A model generated the notes under the pieces. It did not search any database and was not told where the DNA came from. It saw nothing but the letters and a program-made list of their open reading frames with translations. A stretch of DNA of 34,243 nt from Nitrosomonas sp. (lineage in GTDB: Bacteria > Pseudomonadota > Gammaproteobacteria > Burkholderiales > Nitrosomonadaceae), in NCBI GenBank assembly GCA_021774265.1, contig JAJFJG010000165.1, forward strand, positions 1 to 34,243, written 5' to 3'. Shown in pieces: positions 1-9,459 of this stretch. Made by a program: the position numbers and the translations under genes. The number at the start of each line of letters is the position of its first letter. Positions within the stretch are counted from its first letter, which is position 1.

Positions 1-259
1 TGGTTAACCAGCCTTTGGCACAAAAAATGTCTTTTTGGGCAAAGGGAATGCCGGTTAATGGGTTGACATTACCCGCAGCAATCATCTCATCGGCGGCTTC
101 GGCCGGCGCAAGACTCATGTCTGCATTGACGGTGATAAAAGCGTTGTAATTTGGATTCTGGGTTTTTATACGCTTGAGAAATTCCCCGGTCAATTCGACA
201 CTGGAAATCTTTTTTTCTGCAAGCTGTGTGGAAAGCTGCTTAAGACTGGCGTTAAACAT
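1..259 (-). CDS. gatA: Glutamyl-tRNA(Gln)/aspartyl-tRNA(Asn) amidotransferase subunit A, N-terminal part (cut by window edge)
   Basis: Only the first 86 codons are present; the rest lies beyond the left edge. GatA is the amidase subunit of GatCAB. It takes ammonia from glutamine and passes it to GatB, which amidates misacylated Glu-tRNA(Gln) or Asp-tRNA(Asn). The visible part starts MFNASLKQLSTQL and reaches the conserved block PLTGIPFAQKDIFCAKGWLT. Lys76 in AQKD is the lysine of the amidase-signature Ser-cisSer-Lys triad; the two serines are off-window. The ATG at 259-257 begins at the usual family N-terminus. gatC lies 57 bases upstream on the same strand, so the two are probably co-transcribed, with gatB expected further left. 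Confidence 0.93.
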   Translation of the reverse strand, partial: MFNASLKQLSTQLAEKKISSVELTGEFLKRIKTQNPNYNAFITVNADMSLAPAEAADEMIAAGNVNPLTGIPFAQKDIFCAKGWLT

Positions 260-316
260 ATAGATTAATCAAGTGGTATAAAAAATTGCGTATTATGCTT
301 GCATCAAACTTTAGCT

Positions 317-604
317 TCATTCGATCACTTTAGGCACGAGATAAAGCCCTTCTTCCACCTGTGGTGCAATCGATTGAAATAATTCGCGTTGATCAGATTC
401 GGTCACGTCATCACTGCGCAATCGCTGGGTAACATCTTGCGCGTGAGACATGGGTTCAACCGCCGAGGTGTCGACAGCTTGCATTTGTTCAATGAGATCA
501 AAAATATCCGTTAACTGAGTTAAAGCCGCGTTGGCTTCATCCTCATTTGTCTCAATATAAGCAAGCTCTGCAACACGCTTTACATCTACAAGAGATAAAG
601 TCAT
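317..604 (-). CDS. gatC: Glutamyl-tRNA(Gln)/aspartyl-tRNA(Asn) amidotransferase subunit C
   Basis: This is a 95-residue GatC, the normal length. GatC is the small subunit that wraps around and stabilises the GatA-GatB interface in the transamidosome. Family features are the N-terminal helix [18 protein letters not shown], the central acidic stretch around [16 protein letters not shown], and the block [19 protein letters not shown]. The C-terminal LVPKVIE is also typical. It is the first gene of a leftward gatC-gatA unit and is divergent from mreB across a 131-base gap. No strong Shine-Dalgarno is seen before the ATG. Confidence 0.95.
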   Translation of the reverse strand: MTLSLVDVKRVAELAYIETNEDEANAALTQLTDIFDLIEQMQAVDTSAVEPMSHAQDVTQRLRSDDVTESDQRELFQSIAPQVEEGLYLVPKVIE

Positions 605-696
605 TAGATTCTGGAAACCTTATATTTAAAGAAGTATTAGGGTATCATGACCCGTTTAATCAGCACATTCTTTTTTAACTTCTCCTTTTATCATAA

Positions 697-1794
<1,098 letters not shown>

Positions 1795-1864
1795 ATAACT
1801 TAGCAACTTGAAACCAGTTTATACTTACATTTATATAAAAATTAATCTGGATAGATAGAAAGTA

Positions 1865-2746
1865 ATGAGTTCAGCACCGCAGTTTTTTAAACATGGCCCT
1901 GGCTCGCTAGCGAGACTATTTTTTTTTGTATTGCTCTCAATACTGTTGATGGTCGAGGATACGCGAATCAATTATTTCCCTGAGATTCGCCAAGTTGGCG
2001 CCGTCATTATTTATCCATTACAAATAATTGCACATGTACCAGCTAATACCTATAACTCACTTAAAGAATTTCTTGCGAGTTTCCATTTAATTGAGGAAAA
2101 TGCCTTTCTAAAACAACGTCATCTTGTCAATCGAAAACAATTACTACAACTTCAGGCATTAGAAGCTGAGAATAGCCACTTACGTCAGCTACTTGATGCA
2201 GTACAACGAATTGAAACTAAAGCTATTATCGCGGAGATATTGTATTTTCCACGAGATCCTTTCAATCACAAAGCAACGCTTAACAAGGGCAGTCAACACA
2301 ACATTCAACCGGGTCAAATTGTTGTTGATGATAAAGGCGTTATTGGACAAATCACTCAGACTTATCTTTGGTCTTCAGAACTCACACTAATTACCGACAA
2401 TGGCCATGCCGTACCGACACAGACCGTACGCAATGGATTGCGCTCTATTGTCACAGGAACTGGTAAAAATGGCGAATTAGATGTACGTTACCTGTCCATT
2501 AACTCGGACATTCAGTTAGATGATTTATTAGTCACTTCTGGGATTGATGGCGTTTACCCGCCGGGCTTGCCCGTTGCAGAAATATCAATGGTTGAACGGA
2601 ACCCTGCAAATCCATTTGCAAAAATCACTAGCCAGCCCATTGCAGGCGTCGACCAAAACCGGCAAGTTTTGATACTGTCATTCATGCCACCCACACCCGA
2701 AACACTGCCAGAATTATCGACAGCAATAACAACAGATAGTCCGTAA
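1865..2746 (+). CDS. mreC: Rod shape-determining protein MreC
   Basis: A 293-residue MreC, a bitopic inner-membrane protein that links MreB filaments inside the cell to PBP2 in the periplasm. It has a short cytoplasmic start, one membrane segment at about residues 18-30, and a coiled-coil stretch at about 75-115 (ENAFLKQRHLVN to LLDAVQRIE). The periplasmic beta-domain carries conserved pieces such as RDPFNHKATLNKGS, VVDDKGVIGQI, ELTLITD and LLVTSGIDGVYPPGLPVAEI. It lies 70 bases after mreB and 10 bases before mreD. Confidence 0.95.
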   Translation: MSSAPQFFKHGPGSLARLFFFVLLSILLMVEDTRINYFPEIRQVGAVIIYPLQIIAHVPANTYNSLKEFLASFHLIEENAFLKQRHLVNRKQLLQLQALEAENSHLRQLLDAVQRIETKAIIAEILYFPRDPFNHKATLNKGSQHNIQPGQIVVDDKGVIGQITQTYLWSSELTLITDNGHAVPTQTVRNGLRSIVTGTGKNGELDVRYLSINSDIQLDDLLVTSGIDGVYPPGLPVAEISMVERNPANPFAKITSQPIAGVDQNRQVLILSFMPPTPETLPELSTAITTDSP

Positions 2747-2756
2747 AGAAAAAATT

Positions 2757-3275
2757 ATGTCCGTTAACTTCCCTGAACAAGACGCGCTCATACCGGCAAC
2801 GGGCTGGTTTATTTTTTTTAGCTTGGTTGTTGCACTACTACTAAATCTAATACCACTGCAAGGAATGTTTCTTATATTACGTCCTGATTTCGTCGCATTA
2901 ACCGTAATTTACTGGAGTATTAATCAGCCTCAACAACTCGGCATAAGTATCGCATTTCTTATGGGACTATTAATTGATGTTAGCAATGCCAGCATCTTAG
3001 GTCAGCACGCCTTGGCTTACTGTATCGTTGCTTACATTGCATCTGTACTCCATCGACGCCTACGCATCTTTAACCCATTACAACAAGTACCACAGATTGT
3101 TCTGATTCTCATTCTTATGCAAGTAATCATTCTGTTAACGGGTGTGATTGGTGGCGCTGATTTTCCAGGTTGGCATTTTTTCTTAGCCAGTCTAACTGGC
3201 ATGTTAACTTGGCCTCTTATCTCATTTATATTAGGGATATTACGTAAACCAAAAGACGACCCTAATATCATATGA
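2757..3275 (+). CDS. mreD: Rod shape-determining protein MreD
   Basis: A 172-residue, very hydrophobic inner-membrane protein with about five to six predicted membrane segments, the usual size for MreD. Together with MreC it activates the RodA-PBP2 synthase pair. Family-like stretches include LRPDFVALTVIYWSINQP and GLLIDVSNASILGQHALAY. The latter corresponds to the conserved GLLxDxxxxxxLGxxAL motif. It begins 10 bases after mreC, and its stop overlaps the mrdA start by 4 bases (ATGA), which suggests translational coupling. Confidence 0.93.
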   Translation: MSVNFPEQDALIPATGWFIFFSLVVALLLNLIPLQGMFLILRPDFVALTVIYWSINQPQQLGISIAFLMGLLIDVSNASILGQHALAYCIVAYIASVLHRRLRIFNPLQQVPQIVLILILMQVIILLTGVIGGADFPGWHFFLASLTGMLTWPLISFILGILRKPKDDPNII

Positions 3276-5197
3276 AGCATCGAGTAGAGCTACGTAACCA
3301 TCCACTTGACTTATATCACTTCCGTATAAGGCTAGCAATCAGTACGGGTTTTGTATTCTTTTTATTCACTTTATTATTTGCCCGCTCATTCTATTTGCAA
3401 GTTTCCAAAGGGGATCACTATCATACATTAGCAGAGGCCAACAGAATTTCTATACAACCGCTAGTGCCTAATCGCGGTCTAATTTATGACCGCAATGGCA
3501 AAGTATTAGCACAAAATTTCTCAGCCTATACATTAGAAATCGTACCCAGCCAGGTTTCCGATCTTGACGCCACCTTGAATGAATTAGCCTCGATCGTAGC
3601 GATTTCACCCAATGATCGCCAACGTTTCAGCAAATTACTGAAAGAGAGCAAACGCTTTAAAAGTCTGCCAATACGCACTCGTTTGTCAGACAAAGAAGTC
3701 GCACGTTTCGCAGCTAATCGTTATCGATTTCCGGGCGTTGAAATTAATGCCGGCTTGTTACGTGAATATCCCTATGGCGACATTGCCTCCCATGTCATTG
3801 GCTACATTAATCGGATCAATGACAAAGACCTAGAACACTTAGAAGAAAACAAAGAGTTAGATAATTATCGAGGCTCCCATCATATTGGGAAAATTGGTAT
3901 TGAACAAAGTTATGAGAAGCACCTGCATGGTATAACGGGTTTTGAGGAAGTAGAAACCGATGTTGCAGGTCGGTCCGTTCGTGTCATTGCACACACACCC
4001 CCAATTCCTGGTAATGACTTAATACTTTCCTTAGATATTAATTTACAAGAAGTCGCCGTCAACGCCTTTGGTGAACGACGCGGTGCATTGGTTGCTATGG
4101 ATCCAGCAACCGGTGAAATACTTGCGTTTGTGAGCAAACCAGGCTTTGATGCTAACCTTTTCGTTGGCGGCATTGATCATGACAATTGGAATTTATTGAA
4201 TAACTCTATTGATCGACCACTGAATAACCGCGCATTACGTGGCTTGTATCCACCAGGATCTACGTTCAAACCTTTCATGGCACTTGCGGCACTAGAACTT
4301 AATCTGCGCACACCAGAATATACGCTGAGCGATGCCGGCTTCTTTAGTTTACCCGGAAGTAATCGCCGTTTCCGTGACTGGAAAGTTGGTGGTCATGGCA
4401 TGGTGAATCTTCACAAATCACTGGTTGTTTCATGTGACACCTATTATTATAGCCTAGCTAATGACATGGGAATTAATAACATTCATCGATTTGTTGGTCA
4501 ATTTGGCCTGGGTAAAAAAACTGGGATTGATATTTATGGTGAAGTCGGCGGACTGCTCCCCTCTCCCGAATGGAAAATAAGGCGTCACAAACAAAAATGG
4601 TATACCGGTGACACCATCTCTGTGGGTATCGGTCAAGGATATAATTTATCAACGCCGTTACAACTAGCTTTTGCCACTACCATTATCGCCAATAAAGGTC
4701 AAGCATATCGTCCACATTTTGTCAGGCAAATTCAGAACAATGAATTGGGCATTCTTGAGAAAATTGATGTACATCCACTTTATACGTTAGATATAAAACC
4801 AGAAAATATGGCCATTGTTCGCGACGCATTGGAAGCCGTCACTCATCCAGGTGGCACAGCAGCACGCGCCGCCGAAGATGCTGAATACACGTTTGCTGGT
4901 AAAACAGGTACGTCACAAGTTATCAATATTAAACAAGGTGAACGATACGTTGAAAAAGACGTCCAAGAACGTTATCGCGACCATGCTTTATTTGTTGCTT
5001 ATGCGCCTGCGGACGAGCCAAAGATTGTTTTATCTATTTTAGTTGAAAATGGCGGGCATGGCGGCGCCGTAGCAGCACCGATAGCACGTCAAGTTATGGA
5101 TTACTTTCTATTAGGAAAGCCGCTTGAGTCATCAAAAATACCAATTACAGAAAACTTTGTAACAGATGACCATGATCATTCACATGATCACCTTTAA
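3272..5197 (+). CDS. mrdA: Penicillin-binding protein 2 (peptidoglycan D,D-transpeptidase)
   Basis: A 641-residue class B PBP, the transpeptidase that cross-links new wall during elongation with RodA. It has a cytoplasmic start and one membrane anchor at about residues 22-38. The pedestal domain begins with NRGLIYDRNG, and the transpeptidase domain follows. All catalytic motifs are intact: S330-T-F-K333 (acyl-acceptor Ser330), S387-C-D389, and K544-T-G546. The C-terminus is odd: it ends DDHDHSHDHL, a short histidine/aspartate-rich tail not needed for the fold. The start overlaps mreD by 4 bases. rodA follows 48 bases later. Confidence 0.97.
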   Translation: MKHRVELRNHPLDLYHFRIRLAISTGFVFFLFTLLFARSFYLQVSKGDHYHTLAEANRISIQPLVPNRGLIYDRNGKVLAQNFSAYTLEIVPSQVSDLDATLNELASIVAISPNDRQRFSKLLKESKRFKSLPIRTRLSDKEVARFAANRYRFPGVEINAGLLREYPYGDIASHVIGYINRINDKDLEHLEENKELDNYRGSHHIGKIGIEQSYEKHLHGITGFEEVETDVAGRSVRVIAHTPPIPGNDLILSLDINLQEVAVNAFGERRGALVAMDPATGEILAFVSKPGFDANLFVGGIDHDNWNLLNNSIDRPLNNRALRGLYPPGSTFKPFMALAALELNLRTPEYTLSDAGFFSLPGSNRRFRDWKVGGHGMVNLHKSLVVSCDTYYYSLANDMGINNIHRFVGQFGLGKKTGIDIYGEVGGLLPSPEWKIRRHKQKWYTGDTISVGIGQGYNLSTPLQLAFATTIIANKGQAYRPHFVRQIQNNELGILEKIDVHPLYTLDIKPENMAIVRDALEAVTHPGGTAARAAEDAEYTFAGKTGTSQVINIKQGERYVEKDVQERYRDHALFVAYAPADEPKIVLSILVENGGHGGAVAAPIARQVMDYFLLGKPLESSKIPITENFVTDDHDHSHDHL

Positions 5198-5245
5198 TTT
5201 TCAATACTCTCCAGCCAAGACAATTTGAGTTTATAAAGGAAATTT

Positions 5246-6346
5246 GTGTACCAACTCGAGAAATTATGGCACTACCTGACACGCTATATTGATTGGTTCC
5301 TTTTCGCAGGCATTATCTTATTAATGCTTGTGGGACTGGTCGTGCTATATAGTGCAACTGGCTCCAATATTTCACGAGTTAGTAATCAAGCCATTAATAT
5401 GCTTGTGGCACTTGGTGTCATGTGGCTAATAGCCAATATTCCGCTACAACAAATTCTTCGCCTTGCACTCCCAATGTATCTGATTGGAATTAGTTTATTG
5501 ATCGGTGTCGCGTTATTTGGTGAAATCCATAACGGCGCAAGGCGTTGGCTTGATGTTGGCATCACGCGCATCCAACCTTCTGAGTTAATGAAAATTGCTG
5601 TACCACTCATCATGGCTTGGTATTTTGACAAGCATGAAATTACCCTTCGGCTTAGAGATTATGCAGGTGCCGCCATTCTACTACTCATACCAATCTTGTT
5701 GATATTGCGTCAACCTGACTTAGGCACTGCACTTTTAATATCCGCCAGTGGTTTTTATGTTATATTCTTGGCCGGATTGTCATGGCGAGTATTAGCCGGA
5801 TTATTCGTGACTGCAGCTTGCAGCATACCGATCATATGGTCATTCATGCATGGCTATCAGCGCCAGCGTGTCATGACCCTTTTTGACCCGTCACAAGATG
5901 CACTTGGTGCGGGTTATCACACCATTCAGTCATCTATTGCAATTGGCTCCGGCGGCTTGGTTGGTAAGGGTTGGCTTAATGGGACACAAACACAACTGGA
6001 TTTCTTACCTGAACGCAGCACTGATTTTATTTTCGCTGTTTTTTCAGAAGAATTTGGACTCATCGGAAATGTACTGCTACTGACACTATATCTTATCGTC
6101 ATCGCACGCTGCATGATAATCACTGCGAATGCCTCAACACAATTTACGCGATTAGTCGCCGGTTCGATTACCTTAACCTTCTGCACCTATATTTTTGTTA
6201 ACATCGGTATGGTCAGTGGTATTCTGCCAGTCGTTGGCGTCCCTTTACCATTAATCAGCTACGGCGGGACATCTATGGTGACAATGCTATTAGGTTTTGG
6301 TATGTTAATGAGCATACAAACGCACCCTAAATTGGTAAAAACATGA
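5246..6346 (+). CDS. rodA: Peptidoglycan glycosyltransferase RodA (SEDS family)
   Basis: A 366-residue SEDS-family membrane glycosyltransferase that polymerises lipid II into glycan strands together with PBP2. It has about ten membrane segments. The conserved SEDS stretches are GARRWLDVG, IQPSELMKIAVPL, RQPDLGTALL, FDPSQDALGAGYHTIQSS, LDFLPERSTDFIFAVFSEEFG and LPLISYGGTSM. The start is GTG at 5246, placed 5 bases after an AAAGGA Shine-Dalgarno (5235-5240). An ATG-only start would remove the N-terminal membrane segment. Its stop overlaps rlpA by 4 bases. Confidence 0.96.
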   Translation: MYQLEKLWHYLTRYIDWFLFAGIILLMLVGLVVLYSATGSNISRVSNQAINMLVALGVMWLIANIPLQQILRLALPMYLIGISLLIGVALFGEIHNGARRWLDVGITRIQPSELMKIAVPLIMAWYFDKHEITLRLRDYAGAAILLLIPILLILRQPDLGTALLISASGFYVIFLAGLSWRVLAGLFVTAACSIPIIWSFMHGYQRQRVMTLFDPSQDALGAGYHTIQSSIAIGSGGLVGKGWLNGTQTQLDFLPERSTDFIFAVFSEEFGLIGNVLLLTLYLIVIARCMIITANASTQFTRLVAGSITLTFCTYIFVNIGMVSGILPVVGVPLPLISYGGTSMVTMLLGFGMLMSIQTHPKLVKT

Positions 6347-7260
6347 GCAAAGACACCGCAAACAATCAGGCAATTAATATCATCAACTTAGTGCGAATAG
6401 CTACTCTTGTTGTTTTGATTCTACTGGTTGGCTGCAACAGTACTACAAAATATAGCACCTCAGGCAGCGACATTAAGGCAAGCCAAGGTGGTGGTTATTA
6501 CCTTGACGACGGGCCTGGCAAACATCCGCCAGTTAATTTGGATGCCATACCTGATGCCACACCCAAGATTGAATCCCTGCGTAAAGCCAACATGCGGCCC
6601 TATACGGCTCTGGGTAAGTCATATCACCCTATGAAAACTTTGGGTGAATACAAAAAACAAGGGGTAGCTTCATGGTATGGTCGTCGCTACCATGGCAACC
6701 AAACCGCGTCGGGTGAAGTCTATGACATGTATGCGATGACAGCCGCACACCCGACACTGCCACTGCCCAGTTATGTTAGAGTCACCAATGTTCAAAATGG
6801 CAAAACTGTCGTTGTTCGGGTTAATGATCGCGGACCATTTCTTGCGGACAGAATCATAGACTTATCCTATACAGCAGCACATAAACTAGACATCATCACC
6901 AGCGGAAGAAGCATGGTAGAAGTTGAAAGCCTCATCCCTGGAATGCACTCGGACACCACAAAAGTACAGGTTCAGCAAACACCCGTAACTGAACCCATAA
7001 TACAAACACCGATTGCCACGACGGGTATAGATACAATCTATCTGCAGTTGGGTGCATTTGGCACCGAGAACAATGCCAGCAATTTTCTATCGCATATGCA
7101 ATCGGAGCTTCCTTGGTTAGGTGGCAATCTTGGCATTGCAGAAGAAAACGGATTATTTAAAATACAAGCAGGACCTTTTTCAGACTTGATACTCGCAAGA
7201 CAAGCTGCTGATGAAATAACACAAAAACTTGAAATTCACCCAATGGTTCTAATAGACTAG
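6343..7260 (+). CDS. rlpA: Septal ring lytic transglycosylase RlpA family lipoprotein
   Basis: A 305-residue RlpA-like lipoprotein. The signal peptide ends in a lipobox L-V-G-C with the lipidated Cys at residue 31, so it is probably outer-membrane anchored. A double-psi beta-barrel domain (about 106-195) contains GVASWYGRRYHG and NDRGPF with the conserved Asp162. A C-terminal SPOR domain (about 230-305) binds denuded glycan at the septum. Some RlpA proteins cleave such strands; activity here is inferred. It overlaps rodA by 4 bases (ATGA) and ends the shape cluster. In many relatives a dacA (PBP5) gene follows; it does not here. Confidence 0.93.
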   Translation: MSKDTANNQAINIINLVRIATLVVLILLVGCNSTTKYSTSGSDIKASQGGGYYLDDGPGKHPPVNLDAIPDATPKIESLRKANMRPYTALGKSYHPMKTLGEYKKQGVASWYGRRYHGNQTASGEVYDMYAMTAAHPTLPLPSYVRVTNVQNGKTVVVRVNDRGPFLADRIIDLSYTAAHKLDIITSGRSMVEVESLIPGMHSDTTKVQVQQTPVTEPIIQTPIATTGIDTIYLQLGAFGTENNASNFLSHMQSELPWLGGNLGIAEENGLFKIQAGPFSDLILARQAADEITQKLEIHPMVLID

Positions 7261-7402
7261 GCTTGAAATATTATTGATACACAGTGATAGCGCTTCAGTT
7301 TAATTCGACATCAAACGAATTATTCCGCAGCATTCCACATCATTAATATATTCCCACTAGTATTCCAGACAACCTTAATCAATTTGGTCATTGACTAATT
7401 AC

Positions 7403-7957
7403 ATGACAATTCAATCAGTTTCAGCTTGGTTTCTTTTTTTACTCCTTCTACCAAGTGTTAGTTGTAGTGCTTCATTTAGAGAGGCGCCTCGCCTACCTGA
7501 ACCCATGGTGTTCGACTTAGTCTTACCACTAGAAGCCAGCAGAAATGAGTATGAACTTAATTCCTGAGTGCAATACAACTTTGAAGAACATGCCGCCAAA
7601 ACAAGCCCTGAGTTTGAATATGCCTATGCTGATAGGCATGGTATAGAATTTGAATTTCTAATGACAAACTCAGAATTAGAAGCTTACAAGATAGCATTAC
7701 AAGGCACATTTAACTTTCTAAATACCGAGCAATTTATTTATGGTTGGCAATATATAGGCGAGTACCACAAACATAGTAAAGCGATTGAAAACAACTTGCT
7801 CTATCTATTTGGTTATCAGTTTAACGAATATTGGAGCATGCTTAATATGGCAGGATTTCGCTTTACAGATGCAAAAATACAATTTGGTTTTGGGATGATG
7901 AGATCAGACCACGAAAACCTTCCTCATGCTGCAACACGAGTTATTTCTGGCTTCTAA
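7403..7957 (+). pseudogene. Small secreted/outer-membrane-like protein interrupted by one in-frame TGA
   Basis: The frame starting at ATG 7403 encodes 54 residues and stops at TGA 7565-7567. The same frame then continues open for 129 more codons to 7957, beginning with GTG 7568. The first part has a signal-peptide-like start (MTIQSVSAWFLFLLLPSVSCSA). The continuation is rich in alternating aromatic/polar strands (EFEYAYADRHGIEFEFLM, QFIYGWQYIGEY) and ends in Phe, as outer-membrane beta-barrel proteins often do. I do not recognise the family by name. The TGA sits inside a strand (ELNS-stop-VQYNF), where a Trp (TGG) would fit, so a point nonsense mutation or a sequencing error is most likely. 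Restart at GTG 7568 would give a product without a signal peptide. No good Shine-Dalgarno precedes 7403. Confidence 0.6.
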
Positions 7958-8005
7958 TGTTCACAAAATCTACAAAGTGTTTGATTGACCACACTGTTTT
8001 TTGGC

Positions 8006-8035
8006 AAAAAAAAAGCCCTACATAAAAGTAGGGCT
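8006..8035 (-). terminator. Rho-independent terminator read on the minus strand
   Basis: A perfect 8-bp stem AGCCCTAC/GTAGGGCT (8014-8021 with 8028-8035) encloses a 6-base loop. On the minus strand it is followed by nine T residues (complement of 8006-8014). On the plus strand there is no U-tract after the stem, so it looks unidirectional toward the left. Both flanking genes are on the plus strand, so it has no obvious client gene. Confidence 0.7.
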
Positions 8036-8247
8036 AAGGGGCCTCGTCATGAATCCATAAATTACATACCAACTTGCATCAATAAACCACACATTTACTA
8101 TCAATTCTAAATCTACTAAATGCTTTGCTTCTAGAGTAAACCCCCTAGATTAAGGACAAATATACACCCATATAAATTCCCCATAGCTTAAAATAAAAGG
8201 GAAAATAGCGATTATTTCCAGAGACTCATCATACACTTGATCCAAAA

Positions 8248-9453
8248 ATGAAAAATATAGAACAAACTGAACCACTTAAAACCATCGAGATTGATGGTCG
8301 CAGTATCACTATTCTCGGTACAGCACATGTTTCAAAAGCCAGCGCTGACAAGGTTCAAGAGCTGATCGCCACAGGGAAGTATGATGCCGTAGCAGTTGAA
8401 CTCTGCCCCAGCCGCCATAAAGCCATTGTTAATCCTGAGCTTATGGCTCAAATGGATTTATTTCAAGTAATTAAAAGCGGCCAAGCAAGCATGGTTACCG
8501 CAAGTTTGGCACTAGGTGCTTTTCAACAACGCATGGCAGAACAAATGGGGATAGAACCTGGTGCTGAAATGCGTGTGGCGATTAAAGATGCCACCGACGC
8601 TAAATTACCTGTCTTATTAATAGATAGAGAAATAGGCACAACACTCAAGCGTATTTATCGAAACATTCCCTGGTGGAAGCGGCTCGGCTTATTTGGCGGT
8701 TTAATTGGCAGCGTAGTTAGCCAAGAAAAAATTAGTCCGGAAGAAATTGAGCGGCTCAAAGAAGGTGATGTATTGGAAAGTACATTTTCTCAGTTTGCAG
8801 AGGATGAAAAAGACTTATTTAGGCCTCTCATTAGTGAACGTGACGAATATATGACCGCACGCTTACGAAAAGAAAGCCAGGAGAATCAATACCAGCATAT
8901 ACTCGCCATCATTGGAGCTGGTCATTTGAATGGTATGGTCGAACAACTGAGCACCAAAACCTCCCATGATCCAAATAAAATCATAGATGAACTTGACGCC
9001 ATTCCTGAGTCATCCAACTGGTTTAAGTATCTACCCTGGTTTATTGTGGGGCTGATTCTAGTCGGTTTTACGATCGGATTTATGCGTAGCCCGGAGATTG
9101 GCACTGCAATGATCATTGACTGGGTGCTCATCAATGGCGGACTTTCTGCATTAGGTGCAGCCATCGCTTTTGCGCACCCATTAACCATCATGACTGCTTT
9201 TTTTGCCGCCCCATTAACCTCGTTAAACCCGACCATCGGTGCGGGAATGGTGGTTGCTGCAGCTGAAACTTATATACGCAAACCAAAAGTTGCCGATTTT
9301 AACCGTCTCAGAAGTGACTCAACCACATTAAAAGGTTGGTGGAGTAATCAAGTCACACGCATCCTGCTCATATTTATATTGGCGACATTAGGCTCTGCAA
9401 TTGGGACATATGTTGCTGGTTTTAGAATTTTTGAGCGACTAAGTGGCGGTTAA
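8248..9453 (+). CDS. TraB/PrgY-family (Tiki-like) membrane protein
   Basis: A 401-residue TraB-domain protein. Motifs of the TraB/PrgY/Tiki superfamily are present: G24-T-A-H27, Glu51 with Arg56 in ELCPSR, the ERDEYM block (197-202), and a second GxxH, G223-A-G-H226. In animal Tiki proteins these residues form a metalloprotease site; Enterococcus PrgY/TraB shuts down peptide pheromone. Catalysis here is inference. The C-terminal third (about 262-280, 284-345 and 370-392) holds several membrane segments, so the soluble domain is membrane-tethered. No close Shine-Dalgarno is evident before the ATG. It ends 6 bases before an ABC exporter gene, so the two are almost certainly co-expressed. Confidence 0.88.
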   Translation: MKNIEQTEPLKTIEIDGRSITILGTAHVSKASADKVQELIATGKYDAVAVELCPSRHKAIVNPELMAQMDLFQVIKSGQASMVTASLALGAFQQRMAEQMGIEPGAEMRVAIKDATDAKLPVLLIDREIGTTLKRIYRNIPWWKRLGLFGGLIGSVVSQEKISPEEIERLKEGDVLESTFSQFAEDEKDLFRPLISERDEYMTARLRKESQENQYQHILAIIGAGHLNGMVEQLSTKTSHDPNKIIDELDAIPESSNWFKYLPWFIVGLILVGFTIGFMRSPEIGTAMIIDWVLINGGLSALGAAIAFAHPLTIMTAFFAAPLTSLNPTIGAGMVVAAAETYIRKPKVADFNRLRSDSTTLKGWWSNQVTRILLIFILATLGSAIGTYVAGFRIFERLSGG

Positions 9454-9459
9454 AAAACT

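Noticed and set aside
7302..7321. Dyad AATTCG-N8-CGAATT after rlpA
   Set aside because: Short AT-rich arms with no U-tract; too weak as a terminator and no gene context for an operator.
7565..7567. TGA as a selenocysteine codon
   Set aside because: No SECIS-like hairpin was evident just downstream, no selenoprotein family resemblance, and the site suits Trp.
8001..8017. Sigma-54-like TTGGCA-N-GC on the plus strand
   Set aside because: The GG-N10-GC spacing arises from an A-run, the -12 box reads AAGC rather than TTGC, and it overlaps the terminator stem.
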